Positions 9,386-18,219 of a stretch of DNA of 62,639 nt are shown here, one piece after another. Position 1 is the first letter of the stretch. The number at the start of each line of letters is the position of its first letter. The stretch covers positions 1 to 62,639 of the forward strand of contig CAJQSX010000025.1 of the NCBI GenBank assembly GCA_905616465.1. Reading direction: 5' to 3'. The position numbers were made by a program, and so were the translations under genes. The DNA comes from an uncultured Candidatus Pelagibacter sp. (GTDB lineage Bacteria; Pseudomonadota; Alphaproteobacteria; Pelagibacterales; Pelagibacteraceae). The notes under the pieces are model-generated. The model saw only the letters and a program-made list of their open reading frames with translations, did no database searches and was not told the DNA's origin.

Positions 9386-9609
9386 AAATTGTGGCTCTTA
9401 TACATTAATTCTTTGATTTGAAAACTTAAAAAAAACCATATTAAGCCTACTTTTTTTTGAATGATATTTTGGTTAATTTGATTTATTAATTAATTTTTAA
9501 ATAATGTCTAAATAATTGATAAAACTTTCAAAAAACACAAAAATAATAGCTATAGACAGTAAATGGTTAAATGTAGTTAAAAATACTAATTGAATAGATT
9601 AGAGAATAA
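9386..9609. other. Divergent intergenic region between typA and the phosphoramidate operon
   Basis: This 224-bp, very AT-rich gap separates the starts of typA (minus) and the glutamine kinase-like gene (plus), so it should hold promoters for both. I see no good inverted repeat, RNA motif or convincing -35/-10 pair. A TTGATA at 9516-9521 is the best -35 candidate for the plus-strand operon, but no matching -10 at 17-18 bp is convincing. Confidence 0.4.
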
Positions 9610-11976
9610 ATGAAAAAAGATAATAAGAAACTAAATTTTTTTAATAAAAAAAGTAAAGTTGATGTATTAGAAAATTTAATTAATAAAAAATTAAAATTTA
9701 ACATTCCAAAAACATATTCATTCACAGTTAGGCAATGGAATAATCAAAAAAAATTAATAATAACAGATATTAACAAAAAATTTAAAAATACAAAAAGTGT
9801 AGCAATAAGATCCTCATCTAGAAGCGAAGATAATTTAAATAGCAGTAATGCTGGAAAGTTTTTAAGTCTATTAAACATACCAATCATTAATGAAAAAATA
9901 ATAGCAGCTATAAACCTGGTTATTAAGAGTTATAAAAAAAAGAAAAAAAATGAAGATCAAGTTTTTATTCAAGAAATGATTTCAAATGTATCTGTAAGTG
10001 GTGTTTTGTTTACAAAAGACGTGGATACAGGACTAAATTATTATGTAATAAATTATGATGATATAACTGGAAAAACTGACACCGTAACCTCTGGTAGTGG
10101 TGCACATTCTAATAGAACCTTATTTATTTTTAAAAAGTTTGAAAAAAAAATTAAATCTCCCAGGTTTAAAAAATTAATCAATTGTGTTATTGACCTGGAA
10201 AAAATAATTAACAATAATTCAATTGATATAGAATTTGCTATTACTAAAAATCTTAAACCTTATCTATTTCAGGTGAGACCAATTACTACAATTAAAAAAT
10301 GGAAAAAAATTTCTGTAAAAGAACATGAGAAGTATTTGTTTAGTGCTGAAAAAAAAATAGAAAAAATATTTAAAGGAGCAAAAGATATTTTAGGAAAGAA
10401 TACTGTATTGGGGCAAATGCCAGATTGGAATCCAGTTGAGATGCTGGGAAAATACCCTTCAGAGCTATCATACTCTTTGTATAGTAAGTTAATTACAGAC
10501 AACACCTGGGCAAAATCAAGAGCAATTATGGGTTACAGAAATATGTCAAAACACTCTCTTATGCATCAAATTTGTGGCCAACCTTATATAGACACAAGGT
10601 TAAGTCTTAATTCTTTTCTACCAAAAAAACTTGCCCCCATAATTGGGAAAAAAATTATTGATTTTGGGATAGAAGAATTAAAAAAAAAACCACAATTACA
10701 TGACAAGGTTGAATTTGAAATTTCAACACCATCTTACATATTTGATATAAAAAAAAAACTCTCAAAAAGATTTAGAAATAAACTTTCTAAAAACGAAATA
10801 AAAAGATTTATAAAAGAATTAAGGTCGCTTACACTAAACTTCCTTGATGAAGAAAAAGAATACTCTTTATCAAAAGTATTTGATCAAATTGAATACTTAA
10901 ACAAAGTATTTTCTAATTTTAACAATAAAGATATTAAACAAATACCCAGATTAATTTTTTTATGTAAAAATTACGGTACTTTTAACTTTTCAATTTTGGC
11001 TAGACACGGTTTTGTTGCAAAAAGTTTTTTGAACTCTCTAGAAAGTGAAAAAGTGATATCTAATGAACAGGTTGAAAAATTTGAGCAAAATTTAAATACA
11101 ATTACCAAAAGAATGCTAAATGATTTAGATCTTGTCCAAAAAAATGTAATTAGCCCCAAAAAATTTATGACAGAATATGGACACCTGAGACCTGGAACTT
11201 ATGACATAACATCCAAAAGATACGACCAAATAAAAAATTTTTATTATAAGATTGATAGAAAAAAAATTAAAAAAGACAAATTTAAACTATCCGATAAGCA
11301 AAAAAAAATTATTAATAAACTTCTCAAAAAAAATGAATTTAAAAATATAGATTCCAAAAAATTATTTGATTATATTGGAAATTCAATTTCTTTAAGAGAA
11401 TATGGTAAATTTATTTTTACCAAGTATTTAAGCTTGATCTTAGAAATTATAGCAAATTATGGATCTAAAAATAATCTAAAAAGAAATGAATTAACAAATT
11501 TAAATATTAATAATTTTTTATATAAAAACTCATACAAAAACGTTAAAAAATTAAAAATTTTATCTAAAAATAATAAAATTAAGTATGAAAAAAACCAGAT
11601 AGTAAAATTGCCGCTGCTAATTCCAGATATTTCACGCATAAGGATTATTCCTTTTCAAGTGAGCTCACCAAATTTCATAACTCGAAAAAAAACACAAGGG
11701 CAAAAGTTGTTTAATCCTAATATTAAAAAAATAAAAGAATTATCAAATAAAATCATATTAATTGAAAATGCTGATCCCGGATTTGACTGGATATTTAGCG
11801 CTAACATCTTAGCGCTAGTAACAAAGTATGGTGGAATCAATTCACATATGTCCATAAGATGTGCCGAACTAGGAATCCCGGCGGCAATAGGTTGTGGAGA
11901 TCAAATATTTTCTGAACTTTTGAAAAAAAAATCAATTTATCTTGATTGTTCTTCATCTGCAATTTATTCAATATAA
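9610..11976 (+). CDS. L-glutamine kinase-like enzyme (PEP-synthase family, Cj1418-like)
   Basis: The 788-residue protein has the PEP-synthase N-terminal ATP-grasp domain (SVAIRSSSRSED at 63-74, then NAGKF) and QVRPITT closing that domain. A middle domain contains DWNPVEMLGKYP and GQPYIDTRLSLNSFLP. At the C-terminus is the mobile phosphohistidine domain GGINSHMSIRCAELGIP, with the expected catalytic His at about 746. The TIM-barrel that makes PEP/pyruvate in true PEP synthase is absent, so it cannot be ppsA. This ATP-grasp, middle and His-domain layout is that of Campylobacter Cj1418, which phosphorylates the amide nitrogen of L-glutamine, releasing AMP and phosphate. The following genes match the next steps, which is the main reason for the assignment. 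Stop and next start are 1 bp apart. Confidence 0.75.
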   Translation: MKKDNKKLNFFNKKSKVDVLENLINKKLKFNIPKTYSFTVRQWNNQKKLIITDINKKFKNTKSVAIRSSSRSEDNLNSSNAGKFLSLLNIPIINEKIIAAINLVIKSYKKKKKNEDQVFIQEMISNVSVSGVLFTKDVDTGLNYYVINYDDITGKTDTVTSGSGAHSNRTLFIFKKFEKKIKSPRFKKLINCVIDLEKIINNNSIDIEFAITKNLKPYLFQVRPITTIKKWKKISVKEHEKYLFSAEKKIEKIFKGAKDILGKNTVLGQMPDWNPVEMLGKYPSELSYSLYSKLITDNTWAKSRAIMGYRNMSKHSLMHQICGQPYIDTRLSLNSFLPKKLAPIIGKKIIDFGIEELKKKPQLHDKVEFEISTPSYIFDIKKKLSKRFRNKLSKNEIKRFIKELRSLTLNFLDEEKEYSLSKVFDQIEYLNKVFSNFNNKDIKQIPRLIFLCKNYGTFNFSILARHGFVAKSFLNSLESEKVISNEQVEKFEQNLNTITKRMLNDLDLVQKNVISPKKFMTEYGHLRPGTYDITSKRYDQIKNFYYKIDRKKIKKDKFKLSDKQKKIINKLLKKNEFKNIDSKKLFDYIGNSISLREYGKFIFTKYLSLILEIIANYGSKNNLKRNELTNLNINNFLYKNSYKNVKKLKILSKNNKIKYEKNQIVKLPLLIPDISRIRIIPFQVSSPNFITRKKTQGQKLFNPNIKKIKELSNKIILIENADPGFDWIFSANILALVTKYGGINSHMSIRCAELGIPAAIGCGDQIFSELLKKKSIYLDCSSSAIYSI

Positions 11977-11977
11977 T

Positions 11978-12580
11978 ATGAAGATAATTGCTGTTTCACA
12001 AAGAATTGAAATTTCTAAATACAGAGAGATCAGGCCACAACTTGATATTAATTTTTTTAACTTTATTGCTTCATCAGGCTACATACCCGTTCCAATTCCA
12101 TATTATTTATATGAAAAAAAAAAATCTAATATCTATTTAAAAAAATGGTTAAACAAAATTAAACCACATGGAATTGTTCTTTCTGGTGGAGAGGATATTG
12201 GATCAAATAAAATTAGAGATATTGCTGAGTATTTTTTGATTAACTATTCAAAAAAAAATGACATCCCAATTTTAGGTATTTGCAGAGGAATGCAAATTTT
12301 AGCCAAATACTTTGGCTCCAAATTGTTTAAAGTTAAAAACCATGTTAATAAAAACCATTTTATAAAAAGCCAAAATAAAAAAATCCTAGTCAATAGTTTT
12401 CATAATCTAGCAATAAAGAACTGTCCAAAAGATTTTAAGATTAAATTTAAGGCAGAAGATGGCGTGATAGAGTCAATTTACTCGATAAATTATAGAATGG
12501 AGGGCTGGATGTGGCACCCAGAAAGATATAAAAAATTTAAATCTTTTGATGTAAAATCATTTAAACGTTTATTTAAATGA
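11978..12580 (+). CDS. Class I glutamine amidotransferase-like hydrolase (gamma-glutamyl-CDP-amidate hydrolase, Cj1417-like)
   Basis: The 200-residue protein is a stand-alone class I GATase fold. The nucleophile is Cys102 in GICRGMQ and the His-Glu pair is His180/Glu182 in MWHPER. It begins KIIAVSQRIE, and GIVLSGGEDI is at about 65-74. No ammonia-accepting synthetase domain is fused. In the Cj1417 pathway this fold hydrolyses the gamma-glutamyl bond of CDP-L-glutamine to give cytidine diphosphoramidate and glutamate. I chose the ATG at 11978, 1 bp after the upstream stop. An upstream TTG at 11942 in the same frame would overlap the kinase gene and is less likely. The TGA overlaps the next gene's ATG. 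Confidence 0.78.
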   Translation: MKIIAVSQRIEISKYREIRPQLDINFFNFIASSGYIPVPIPYYLYEKKKSNIYLKKWLNKIKPHGIVLSGGEDIGSNKIRDIAEYFLINYSKKNDIPILGICRGMQILAKYFGSKLFKVKNHVNKNHFIKSQNKKILVNSFHNLAIKNCPKDFKIKFKAEDGVIESIYSINYRMEGWMWHPERYKKFKSFDVKSFKRLFK

Positions 12581-13302
12581 GAGCAATTATATTAGTAGCT
12601 GGCAGAGGAAGTAGACTGCCTAAACATTTATCAAAAAATCCAAAATCATTTTTAAAAGTTGGAAAAAATACTATTATTGAAAAATTAATACAAAACTTTT
12701 TCTTTTTAGGTATTAATAAAATAGCATTAGTAACTGGTTATAAAAAAAATAAGTTTAAGAAATTTAAACTAAAAAATTTTGATAATCCAAGGTGGAAAAA
12801 TACTAATATGGTTTATTCTTTGAATAAAGCTAATGGCTGGTTGTCCAAATATAATTGCATAGTTACTTATGGAGATATTTTGTATGAAACAAAAGCAATA
12901 GAAGATTTAATGAAAGATAAAAATGAAATAACAATCTCATATGACCCTTTTTGGAAAAAACTATGGAGTAAAAGATTTTCAAATCCATTGAGTGATGCTG
13001 AAACATTTAAAATAACTAAAAATAAAAGGATTATAGAAATTGGAAAAAAAACCTCTAAATATAAAGATATTCATGGACAATACATGGGCCTGATGCAATT
13101 TAAGCCAAAAGGTTGGCTAAGATTTAAAGAATGTTTAAAAAAAGACTTTAATAATAATTTTGATAACTTATATTTGACAGATGTATTTCAAAAGCTTATA
13201 GAAAAAATGTTTTTTATTAAAGCGTCAAAATACGATCACAAATGGGCAGAAGTAGACAGTCAAAAAGATTATTTAATAATGAAAAAAATTTTTAAGGACT
13301 AA
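12577..13302 (+). CDS. Nucleotidyltransferase (CTP:phosphoglutamine cytidylyltransferase, Cj1416-like)
   Basis: The 241-residue protein is a MobA/LicC-type nucleotidyltransferase. The GxGxR loop is LVAGRGSRLP at 6-15, with KSFLKVG at 23-29 and the metal-binding YGD at 98-100. The segments NTNMVYS (75-81), RFSNPLSDAE (133-142) and GQYMGL (167-172) are typical of the cytidylyltransferases clustered with glutamine kinases, such as Cj1416, which couples CTP to phosphoglutamine to make CDP-L-glutamine. A sugar or phosphocholine substrate is the alternative from sequence alone; operon context favours phosphoglutamine. It overlaps the upstream gene by 4 bp and is followed by the phosphatase gene after 1 bp. 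Confidence 0.75.
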   Translation: MRAIILVAGRGSRLPKHLSKNPKSFLKVGKNTIIEKLIQNFFFLGINKIALVTGYKKNKFKKFKLKNFDNPRWKNTNMVYSLNKANGWLSKYNCIVTYGDILYETKAIEDLMKDKNEITISYDPFWKKLWSKRFSNPLSDAETFKITKNKRIIEIGKKTSKYKDIHGQYMGLMQFKPKGWLRFKECLKKDFNNNFDNLYLTDVFQKLIEKMFFIKASKYDHKWAEVDSQKDYLIMKKIFKD

Positions 13303-13303
13303 A

Positions 13304-13900
13304 ATGAAAAAAATAGTTTTTATAAGACATGGTAAAGCAGCAATGGCTGGTCAAGATAATGAAAGAGAGCTAGATGAAGACGGAATCATACAAGCTAAAT
13401 CTTTAAAAAAAAAATTAAATGAATTAGGTTTAGATAACACAAGGGTATATAGCAGTCCCTTTAAGAGAGCTGTTCAGACAATTGAACCTTTTTTGTCTGA
13501 AAAAAATGCTAATAAAGCAATAATTACTTCTGATTTGGAAGAAATACATATGCCTAAGGATGAAAAATTATCCAAACATCAAATTATAGAAAAAATGTGG
13601 GAAGACGAGCTTTTCAAAGTTGGAAATGGAATTTCACATTCAGAACATTTTAATAAAATTAAACCTTTTTTAGATAAAGTTTTCAATAAATTTCAAAGTG
13701 AAAACGAAGATATAATAATGATTACTCATGGAGTATTAATTGGAATTATTTTAAAATTTTTCTTTAATATTAAGTTTGGATTTAATGATTGGAAAAAAAT
13801 GACAATGCCAGATATATATACGCTCAATTTTGATAAAGATAATAATTTTGTTGAAATGAAACGAGACAATACCAATATAGAAAGGATATTTTCAATATAA
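13304..13900 (+). CDS. Histidine phosphatase superfamily protein
   Basis: The 198-residue protein opens with MKKIVFIRHGKAAM, containing the phosphohistidine motif RHG at 8-10. The second catalytic His is at 142 in MITHGV, and Arg55 in SPFKRAVQT is the phosphate-pocket arginine, so the site looks complete. Family members (phosphoglycerate mutase, SixA and others) dephosphorylate small molecules or phosphohistidine. Its location between the cytidylyltransferase and methyltransferase, with 1-bp spacing on both sides, suggests a step or clean-up reaction in the phosphoramidate pathway, for example removal of a 3'-phosphate. That role is inference; this gene has no counterpart in the core Cj1415-Cj1418 set. 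Confidence 0.75.
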   Translation: MKKIVFIRHGKAAMAGQDNERELDEDGIIQAKSLKKKLNELGLDNTRVYSSPFKRAVQTIEPFLSEKNANKAIITSDLEEIHMPKDEKLSKHQIIEKMWEDELFKVGNGISHSEHFNKIKPFLDKVFNKFQSENEDIIMITHGVLIGIILKFFFNIKFGFNDWKKMTMPDIYTLNFDKDNNFVEMKRDNTNIERIFSI

Positions 13901-14718
13901 TGTCAGAAGAAATTTCAAAAGAGTATTTAAAAGAAAAACAATACAAATCTACACAATATTTAGAAGCAAGAATTAAAATTCATCAATTTACAAAAAATAA
14001 GATTGGCTTTCATGAGTGGATTTTTGATCAATATGATTTAAGTGGTTTTGATAACCAAGAAATTAAAGTTTTAGATGTTGGATGTGGAACGGGAGTTTTT
14101 TGGAAGAAAAACGCAAAAAAATTTAACAAATATAAAATTGATATTGTTTTTACAGATTTTTCTGAAGCTATGGTGGAAAAAGAAAAATTAAACACAAGTG
14201 AGCTTGTTGCAAAAAAAAATTACGAAGTTGCCGATGTAGAAAATTTGGAAAAGTTTAAAGGTCAGTTTGATTTAGTTTTATGCCATAATGTTCTTTATCA
14301 TGCAGAGGACAAAAATAAAGCTTTGAAAAATTTAAATGAATGTTTAAATAATAATGCAAATTCGTTTTGTAGCATCACGACTAACAGTGAAAAACATATG
14401 CTTAATGTGTACCAAATAGGAAGAGATTTAGATAAAAACTTTCCAACAGATAGAATTATTGATTCATTCACAGAGGAAGTTGCAGATGAACTGTTAAAAA
14501 ATCATTTTAAATCTGAAAAAAAAGTAGAGGAAGAAGAACTTAGAGTCACTGATTGGGAAACACTAAAAGGTTTTGTAGCGTCAGGCGTTGAACCTAGAGG
14601 AATTAAACTTGTGAGCGATTTTTATGAAAATTATAAAAAAATCTATGACCAAGAATTCAAACAGAATGGATATTTTAAAATTATTAAAAGATCCCCCCTT
14701 TATATATGCAAAAAATAA
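13900..14718 (+). CDS. Class I SAM-dependent methyltransferase
   Basis: The 272-residue protein has SAM motif I VLDVGCGTG at 57-65, an acidic end of strand 2 (FTDFSEAM) and DLVLCHNVLYHAEDK as motif IV plus post-motif, all of the Methyltransf_11/25 type. Its start shares a base with the phosphatase stop (TAATG), so the genes are translationally coupled. Campylobacter MeOPN clusters also encode methyltransferases of this broad class for the O-methyl group, so O-methylation of the phosphoramidate is the natural hypothesis. An unrelated acceptor cannot be excluded from sequence. Confidence 0.78.
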   Translation: MSEEISKEYLKEKQYKSTQYLEARIKIHQFTKNKIGFHEWIFDQYDLSGFDNQEIKVLDVGCGTGVFWKKNAKKFNKYKIDIVFTDFSEAMVEKEKLNTSELVAKKNYEVADVENLEKFKGQFDLVLCHNVLYHAEDKNKALKNLNECLNNNANSFCSITTNSEKHMLNVYQIGRDLDKNFPTDRIIDSFTEEVADELLKNHFKSEKKVEEEELRVTDWETLKGFVASGVEPRGIKLVSDFYENYKKIYDQEFKQNGYFKIIKRSPLYICKK

Positions 14719-14729
14719 ATAGATAGTTA

Positions 14730-15254
14730 GTGGTTATTTGGATAACAGGTATATCAGCAAGTGGTAAAAGCACATTAGGAAAATATTTTTTTAAAAAATT
14801 CAAAAAAAATAATAAAAATACTGTATTTTTCGATGGTGATGAATTTAGAAAAATATTTAATGATGATATTAAATACACTTTAAGAGATAGAGATGTTAAC
14901 GCAATAAGACTTACCTCATTAGTAAAATATGTTTCAGATCAAAAAACTAATTTGATTGTATCTGCTAATATAACCTCTCAAAGATTTAGAGATTGGTGTA
15001 AAAAAAATGTTAAAAATTATTTTGAAATATTCATTGATACTCCAATTGAAGTATTAAAAAAAAGAGATTACAAAAATTTATACAAAAATGCATTTAGTGG
15101 TAAAATTAAGAATGTCGTAGGTGTTGATATTAAATTTATTAAACCTAAAAAACCTGATTTAATTATTGATAATTCCAAAACTAAACGTGATTTATATTTA
15201 AATTATAACAAGATATTAAAAAAAATTATTAACAGAAAAATTAAGATTTTTTAG
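14730..15254 (+). CDS. CysC-like kinase, probable CDP-phosphoramidate 3'-kinase (Cj1415-like)
   Basis: The 174-residue P-loop protein starts with GTG at 14730, no in-frame ATG lying near. Walker A is GISASGKS at 7-14, followed by FFDGDEFRK at 33-41 and NVVGVDI at 128-134, with PDLIIDN at 142-148. This is the adenylylsulfate kinase fold, but the sequence around residues 76-134 resembles the CysC-like Cj1415 group rather than assimilatory CysC, and no sulfate adenylyltransferase gene is near. Cj1415 phosphorylates the 3'-hydroxyl of cytidine diphosphoramidate. It is 11 bp after the methyltransferase and is the last gene of the operon. APS kinase remains the alternative. Confidence 0.72.
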   Translation: MVIWITGISASGKSTLGKYFFKKFKKNNKNTVFFDGDEFRKIFNDDIKYTLRDRDVNAIRLTSLVKYVSDQKTNLIVSANITSQRFRDWCKKNVKNYFEIFIDTPIEVLKKRDYKNLYKNAFSGKIKNVVGVDIKFIKPKKPDLIIDNSKTKRDLYLNYNKILKKIINRKIKIF

Positions 15255-15354
15255 ATTTTTCTTTTTTAAGCTTCCGTTTTTCTTTTAAACTTAATTTTGA
15301 TTTTTTGCTAACACTAGAGTCTTTAAATGATTTTCCACTATACCTTTTTGACAT
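15241..15354 (-). CDS. Small lysine/serine-rich basic protein (37 aa)
   Basis: An intact ATG-to-TAA frame encodes 37 residues beginning MSKRYSGKSFKDSSVSKKSK and ending in a Lys/Glu-rich tail, with about 15 lysines and no hydrophobic segment. It lies 9 bp downstream of the DUF805 stop on the same strand and overlaps the 3' end of the CysC-like gene by 14 bp, so it would be the second gene of a DUF805 transcript. The Ser-rich start and absence of internal stops fit a real small nucleic-acid-binding-type protein, but AT-rich DNA readily gives Lys-rich chance frames. I do not recognise it. Confidence 0.45.
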   Translation of the reverse strand: MSKRYSGKSFKDSSVSKKSKLSLKEKRKLKKEKSKKS

Positions 15355-15363
15355 ATTTTAATT

Positions 15364-15729
15364 CTATTTTTTCAGTTTAATTGGTTTTCCGTAGGAATTA
15401 TTTTTTTTAGTTCCCTCTGTTGCCCACCAAATTACCAAAGGAATAATACCTATTAAGGTGATATATAGTAATTGCCACCAACCAGATTTACCAACATCAT
15501 GAAGGCGTCTTGCACCAACAGCAATTGCTGGAAAAAAAGTTGCAGCAGTAAATAACCAATACATCATTCCATTTCCACTAGTATCTCCCATAGATGCATC
15601 CCATACACTTCCTAGAACACTTAATGCAACAGCGAATAATTCAAACCACCAAAACTCAGATCGAGAACTTCTGCCATTAAAGTTAAAGTAATTTGAAAAA
15701 CAATGTGAAATAGACTGACCAAAATTCAT
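15364..15729 (-). CDS. DUF805 membrane protein
   Basis: The 121-residue protein has the DUF805 pattern: FNGRSSRSEFWWFELF near the N-terminus, two or three hydrophobic helices, ARRLHDVGKSGWW at about 75-87 and an IPLVIWWATEG ending. It is an inner-membrane protein of unknown function. I start at the ATG at 15729 because an AAGGTG Shine-Dalgarno sits 5 bp before it; an in-frame GTG two codons upstream would collide with that site. It is downstream of groEL but separated from it by 399 bp with two terminators, so it probably has its own promoter. Confidence 0.88.
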   Translation of the reverse strand: MNFGQSISHCFSNYFNFNGRSSRSEFWWFELFAVALSVLGSVWDASMGDTSGNGMMYWLFTAATFFPAIAVGARRLHDVGKSGWWQLLYITLIGIIPLVIWWATEGTKKNNSYGKPIKLKK

Positions 15730-15806
15730 AATCACACCTTACTAATCAATTTTTATTATGTCAAAATTAATTTAGACAAGCGGAAGGGGAATTCATGGAA
15801 GCAAAG

Positions 15807-15835
15807 TACATTGATTGTACATTGAAAGTACATTG
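15807..15835. repeat. Three TACATTG motifs at exact 11-bp spacing (copy B)
   Basis: TACATTG occurs at 15807, 15818 and 15829, each preceded by G, giving three 11-bp units GTACATTGatt, GTACATTGaaa and GTACATTGaag. The 11-bp period puts the motifs on one DNA face, as in phased protein-binding sites. It lies about 80 bp upstream of the DUF805 start, so it could be an operator for that gene. Confidence 0.7.
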
Positions 15836-15858
15836 AAGAGTTTTAAGACAGGCAAAAA

Positions 15859-15884
15859 AAAAGGACAGTAAAGACTGCCCTTTT
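15859..15884 (-). terminator. Rho-independent terminator-like hairpin (second copy)
   Basis: On the plus strand, AAAAGGACAGT pairs with ACTGCCCTTTT around a 4-base AAAG loop with one A-C mismatch. The A-run before the hairpin gives a long U tract on the minus-strand transcript. It would end any transcript running on past the groEL terminator, or a short RNA made from the spacer. Confidence 0.6.
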
Positions 15885-16021
15885 ATAAATTTATTTAGAA
15901 AGCGTGGGATTACATTCACATTCCTAAAACGAAAAGTATAATAACCACAACAATTTTTAAATCACTACATTGTAACTACGTGAAATCTAACCTCAAATTC
16001 GTCCAACTTTTAAAAGATGGC

Positions 16022-16050
16022 TACATTGAATATACATTGTTGCTACATTG
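16022..16050. repeat. Three TACATTG motifs at exact 11-bp spacing (copy A)
   Basis: TACATTG occurs at 16022, 16033 and 16044, again with an 11-bp period. The last one is part of TACATTGTA, a 9-bp near-palindrome that also occurs alone at 15966-15974. The triplet is 12 bp beyond the groEL terminator and is the counterpart of copy B, 215 bp away. Confidence 0.7.
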
Positions 16051-16062
16051 TAAATTGAAGAC

Positions 16063-16102
16063 AAAAAAAAACGCCAGAGTGTTTGATTTCTCTGGCGTTT
16101 TT
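16063..16102 (-). terminator. groEL terminator
   Basis: A perfect 8-bp stem, CGCCAGAG (16072-16079) with CTCTGGCG (16090-16097), encloses a 10-base loop. It is extended by A-T pairs and flanked by nine A (U tract on the minus transcript) and five T, so it is strong for groESL and could act in both directions. It lies 26 bp past the groEL stop. Confidence 0.88.
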
Positions 16103-16128
16103 GAATTTTTATGATGGGTATTCGGGGA

Positions 16129-17796
<1,668 letters not shown>

Positions 17797-17806
17797 TTAA
17801 ATTAAA

Positions 17807-18097
17807 TTATTTGCTTGAAATACCCATAATGTCAGACTCTTTCATTATGCTGTATTCTTTACCATCAATTTTGACTTCAGTTCCTGACCATTTGCCAAAC
17901 AAAACTTTGTCACCAACTTTAACATCCATTGGAATTAGTTTTCCATCTTCTGTTTTTGCACCACCACCAATTGCAACAACCTTACCTTCTTGAGGTTTTT
18001 CTTGTGCTGTATCTGGGATGATTATTCCTCCAGCAGTTTTTTCACTGCTGTCTAGTACTTCAATTAAAACTCTATCGTGTAATGGTTTAAATTTCAT
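17807..18097 (-). CDS. groES: 10-kDa co-chaperonin GroES
   Basis: The 96-residue protein starts [16 protein letters not shown] and has the mobile-loop segment [20 protein letters not shown], followed by [15 protein letters not shown], as in all GroES. I trimmed the frame to this ATG because AAGGAGA sits 5-6 bp ahead of it and homologues begin here; the frame extends upstream to 18163 with unrelated residues. No CIRCE inverted repeat (TTAGCACTC-N9-GAGTGCTAA) is visible upstream; a sigma-32-like promoter is. Confidence 0.98.
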   Translation of the reverse strand: MKFKPLHDRVLIEVLDSSEKTAGGIIIPDTAQEKPQEGKVVAIGGGAKTEDGKLIPMDVKVGDKVLFGKWSGTEVKIDGKEYSIMKESDIMGISSK

Positions 18098-18124
18098 AAA
18101 ATTCTCCTTTATAATATGACCTTC

Positions 18125-18152
18125 ATATAGATACTGGACCAAGTATTTCAAG
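18125..18152 (-). promoter_or_regulatory. Sigma-32-like heat-shock promoter of groESL
   Basis: On the minus strand, CTTGAAA (CAAG on plus at 18149-18152), 17 bases, then TCTATAT (18125-18131) matches the alphaproteobacterial heat-shock consensus CTTG-N17-CYTATNT with one mismatch. It ends 28 bp before the groES ATG, leaving room for a short leader and the Shine-Dalgarno. With no CIRCE seen, RpoH control is the likely regulation. Confidence 0.5.
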
Positions 18153-18219
18153 ACGTTCATCAAAATTACTTCTTAAAAAATATAGGAAATTCAGGGTTTA
18201 ATGGTTTATAGATAAATTT

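Larger units (their letters stand above)
15730..16128. other. 399-bp gene-free region with duplicated tail-terminator-repeat modules
   Basis: No credible gene lies here. Read on the minus strand from groEL: groEL 3' end (GGGATTACATTC on plus at 16125-16136), terminator (16063-16102), AAGACA (16058-16063), three TACATTG motifs (16022-16050), one lone TACATTG (15966-15972), a second copy of GGGATTACATTC (15906-15917), second terminator (15859-15884), second AAGACA (15845-15850) and three more TACATTG motifs (15807-15835). Corresponding elements are offset by 213-219 bp, which points to an old tandem duplication covering the groEL 3' end and its downstream flank. Confidence 0.6.

Noticed and set aside
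9610-11976. Annotation as phosphoenolpyruvate synthase (ppsA) or pyruvate phosphate dikinase
   Set aside because: The ATP-grasp and phosphohistidine domains fit, but the C-terminal PEP/pyruvate TIM-barrel is absent and the gene sits with GATase, cytidylyltransferase and CysC-like genes.
14730-15254. Annotation as adenylylsulfate kinase for sulfate assimilation
   Set aside because: No sulfate adenylyltransferase or reductase is near, and gene order and sequence fit the CDP-phosphoramidate kinase better. Kept as an alternative only.
15807-16050. CRISPR-like array
   Set aside because: Repeats are 7 bp with 4-bp spacers and there are no cas genes.
18098-18219. CIRCE element upstream of groES
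   Set aside because: I looked for TTAGCACTC-N9-GAGTGCTAA and found no match; a sigma-32-like promoter is seen instead.
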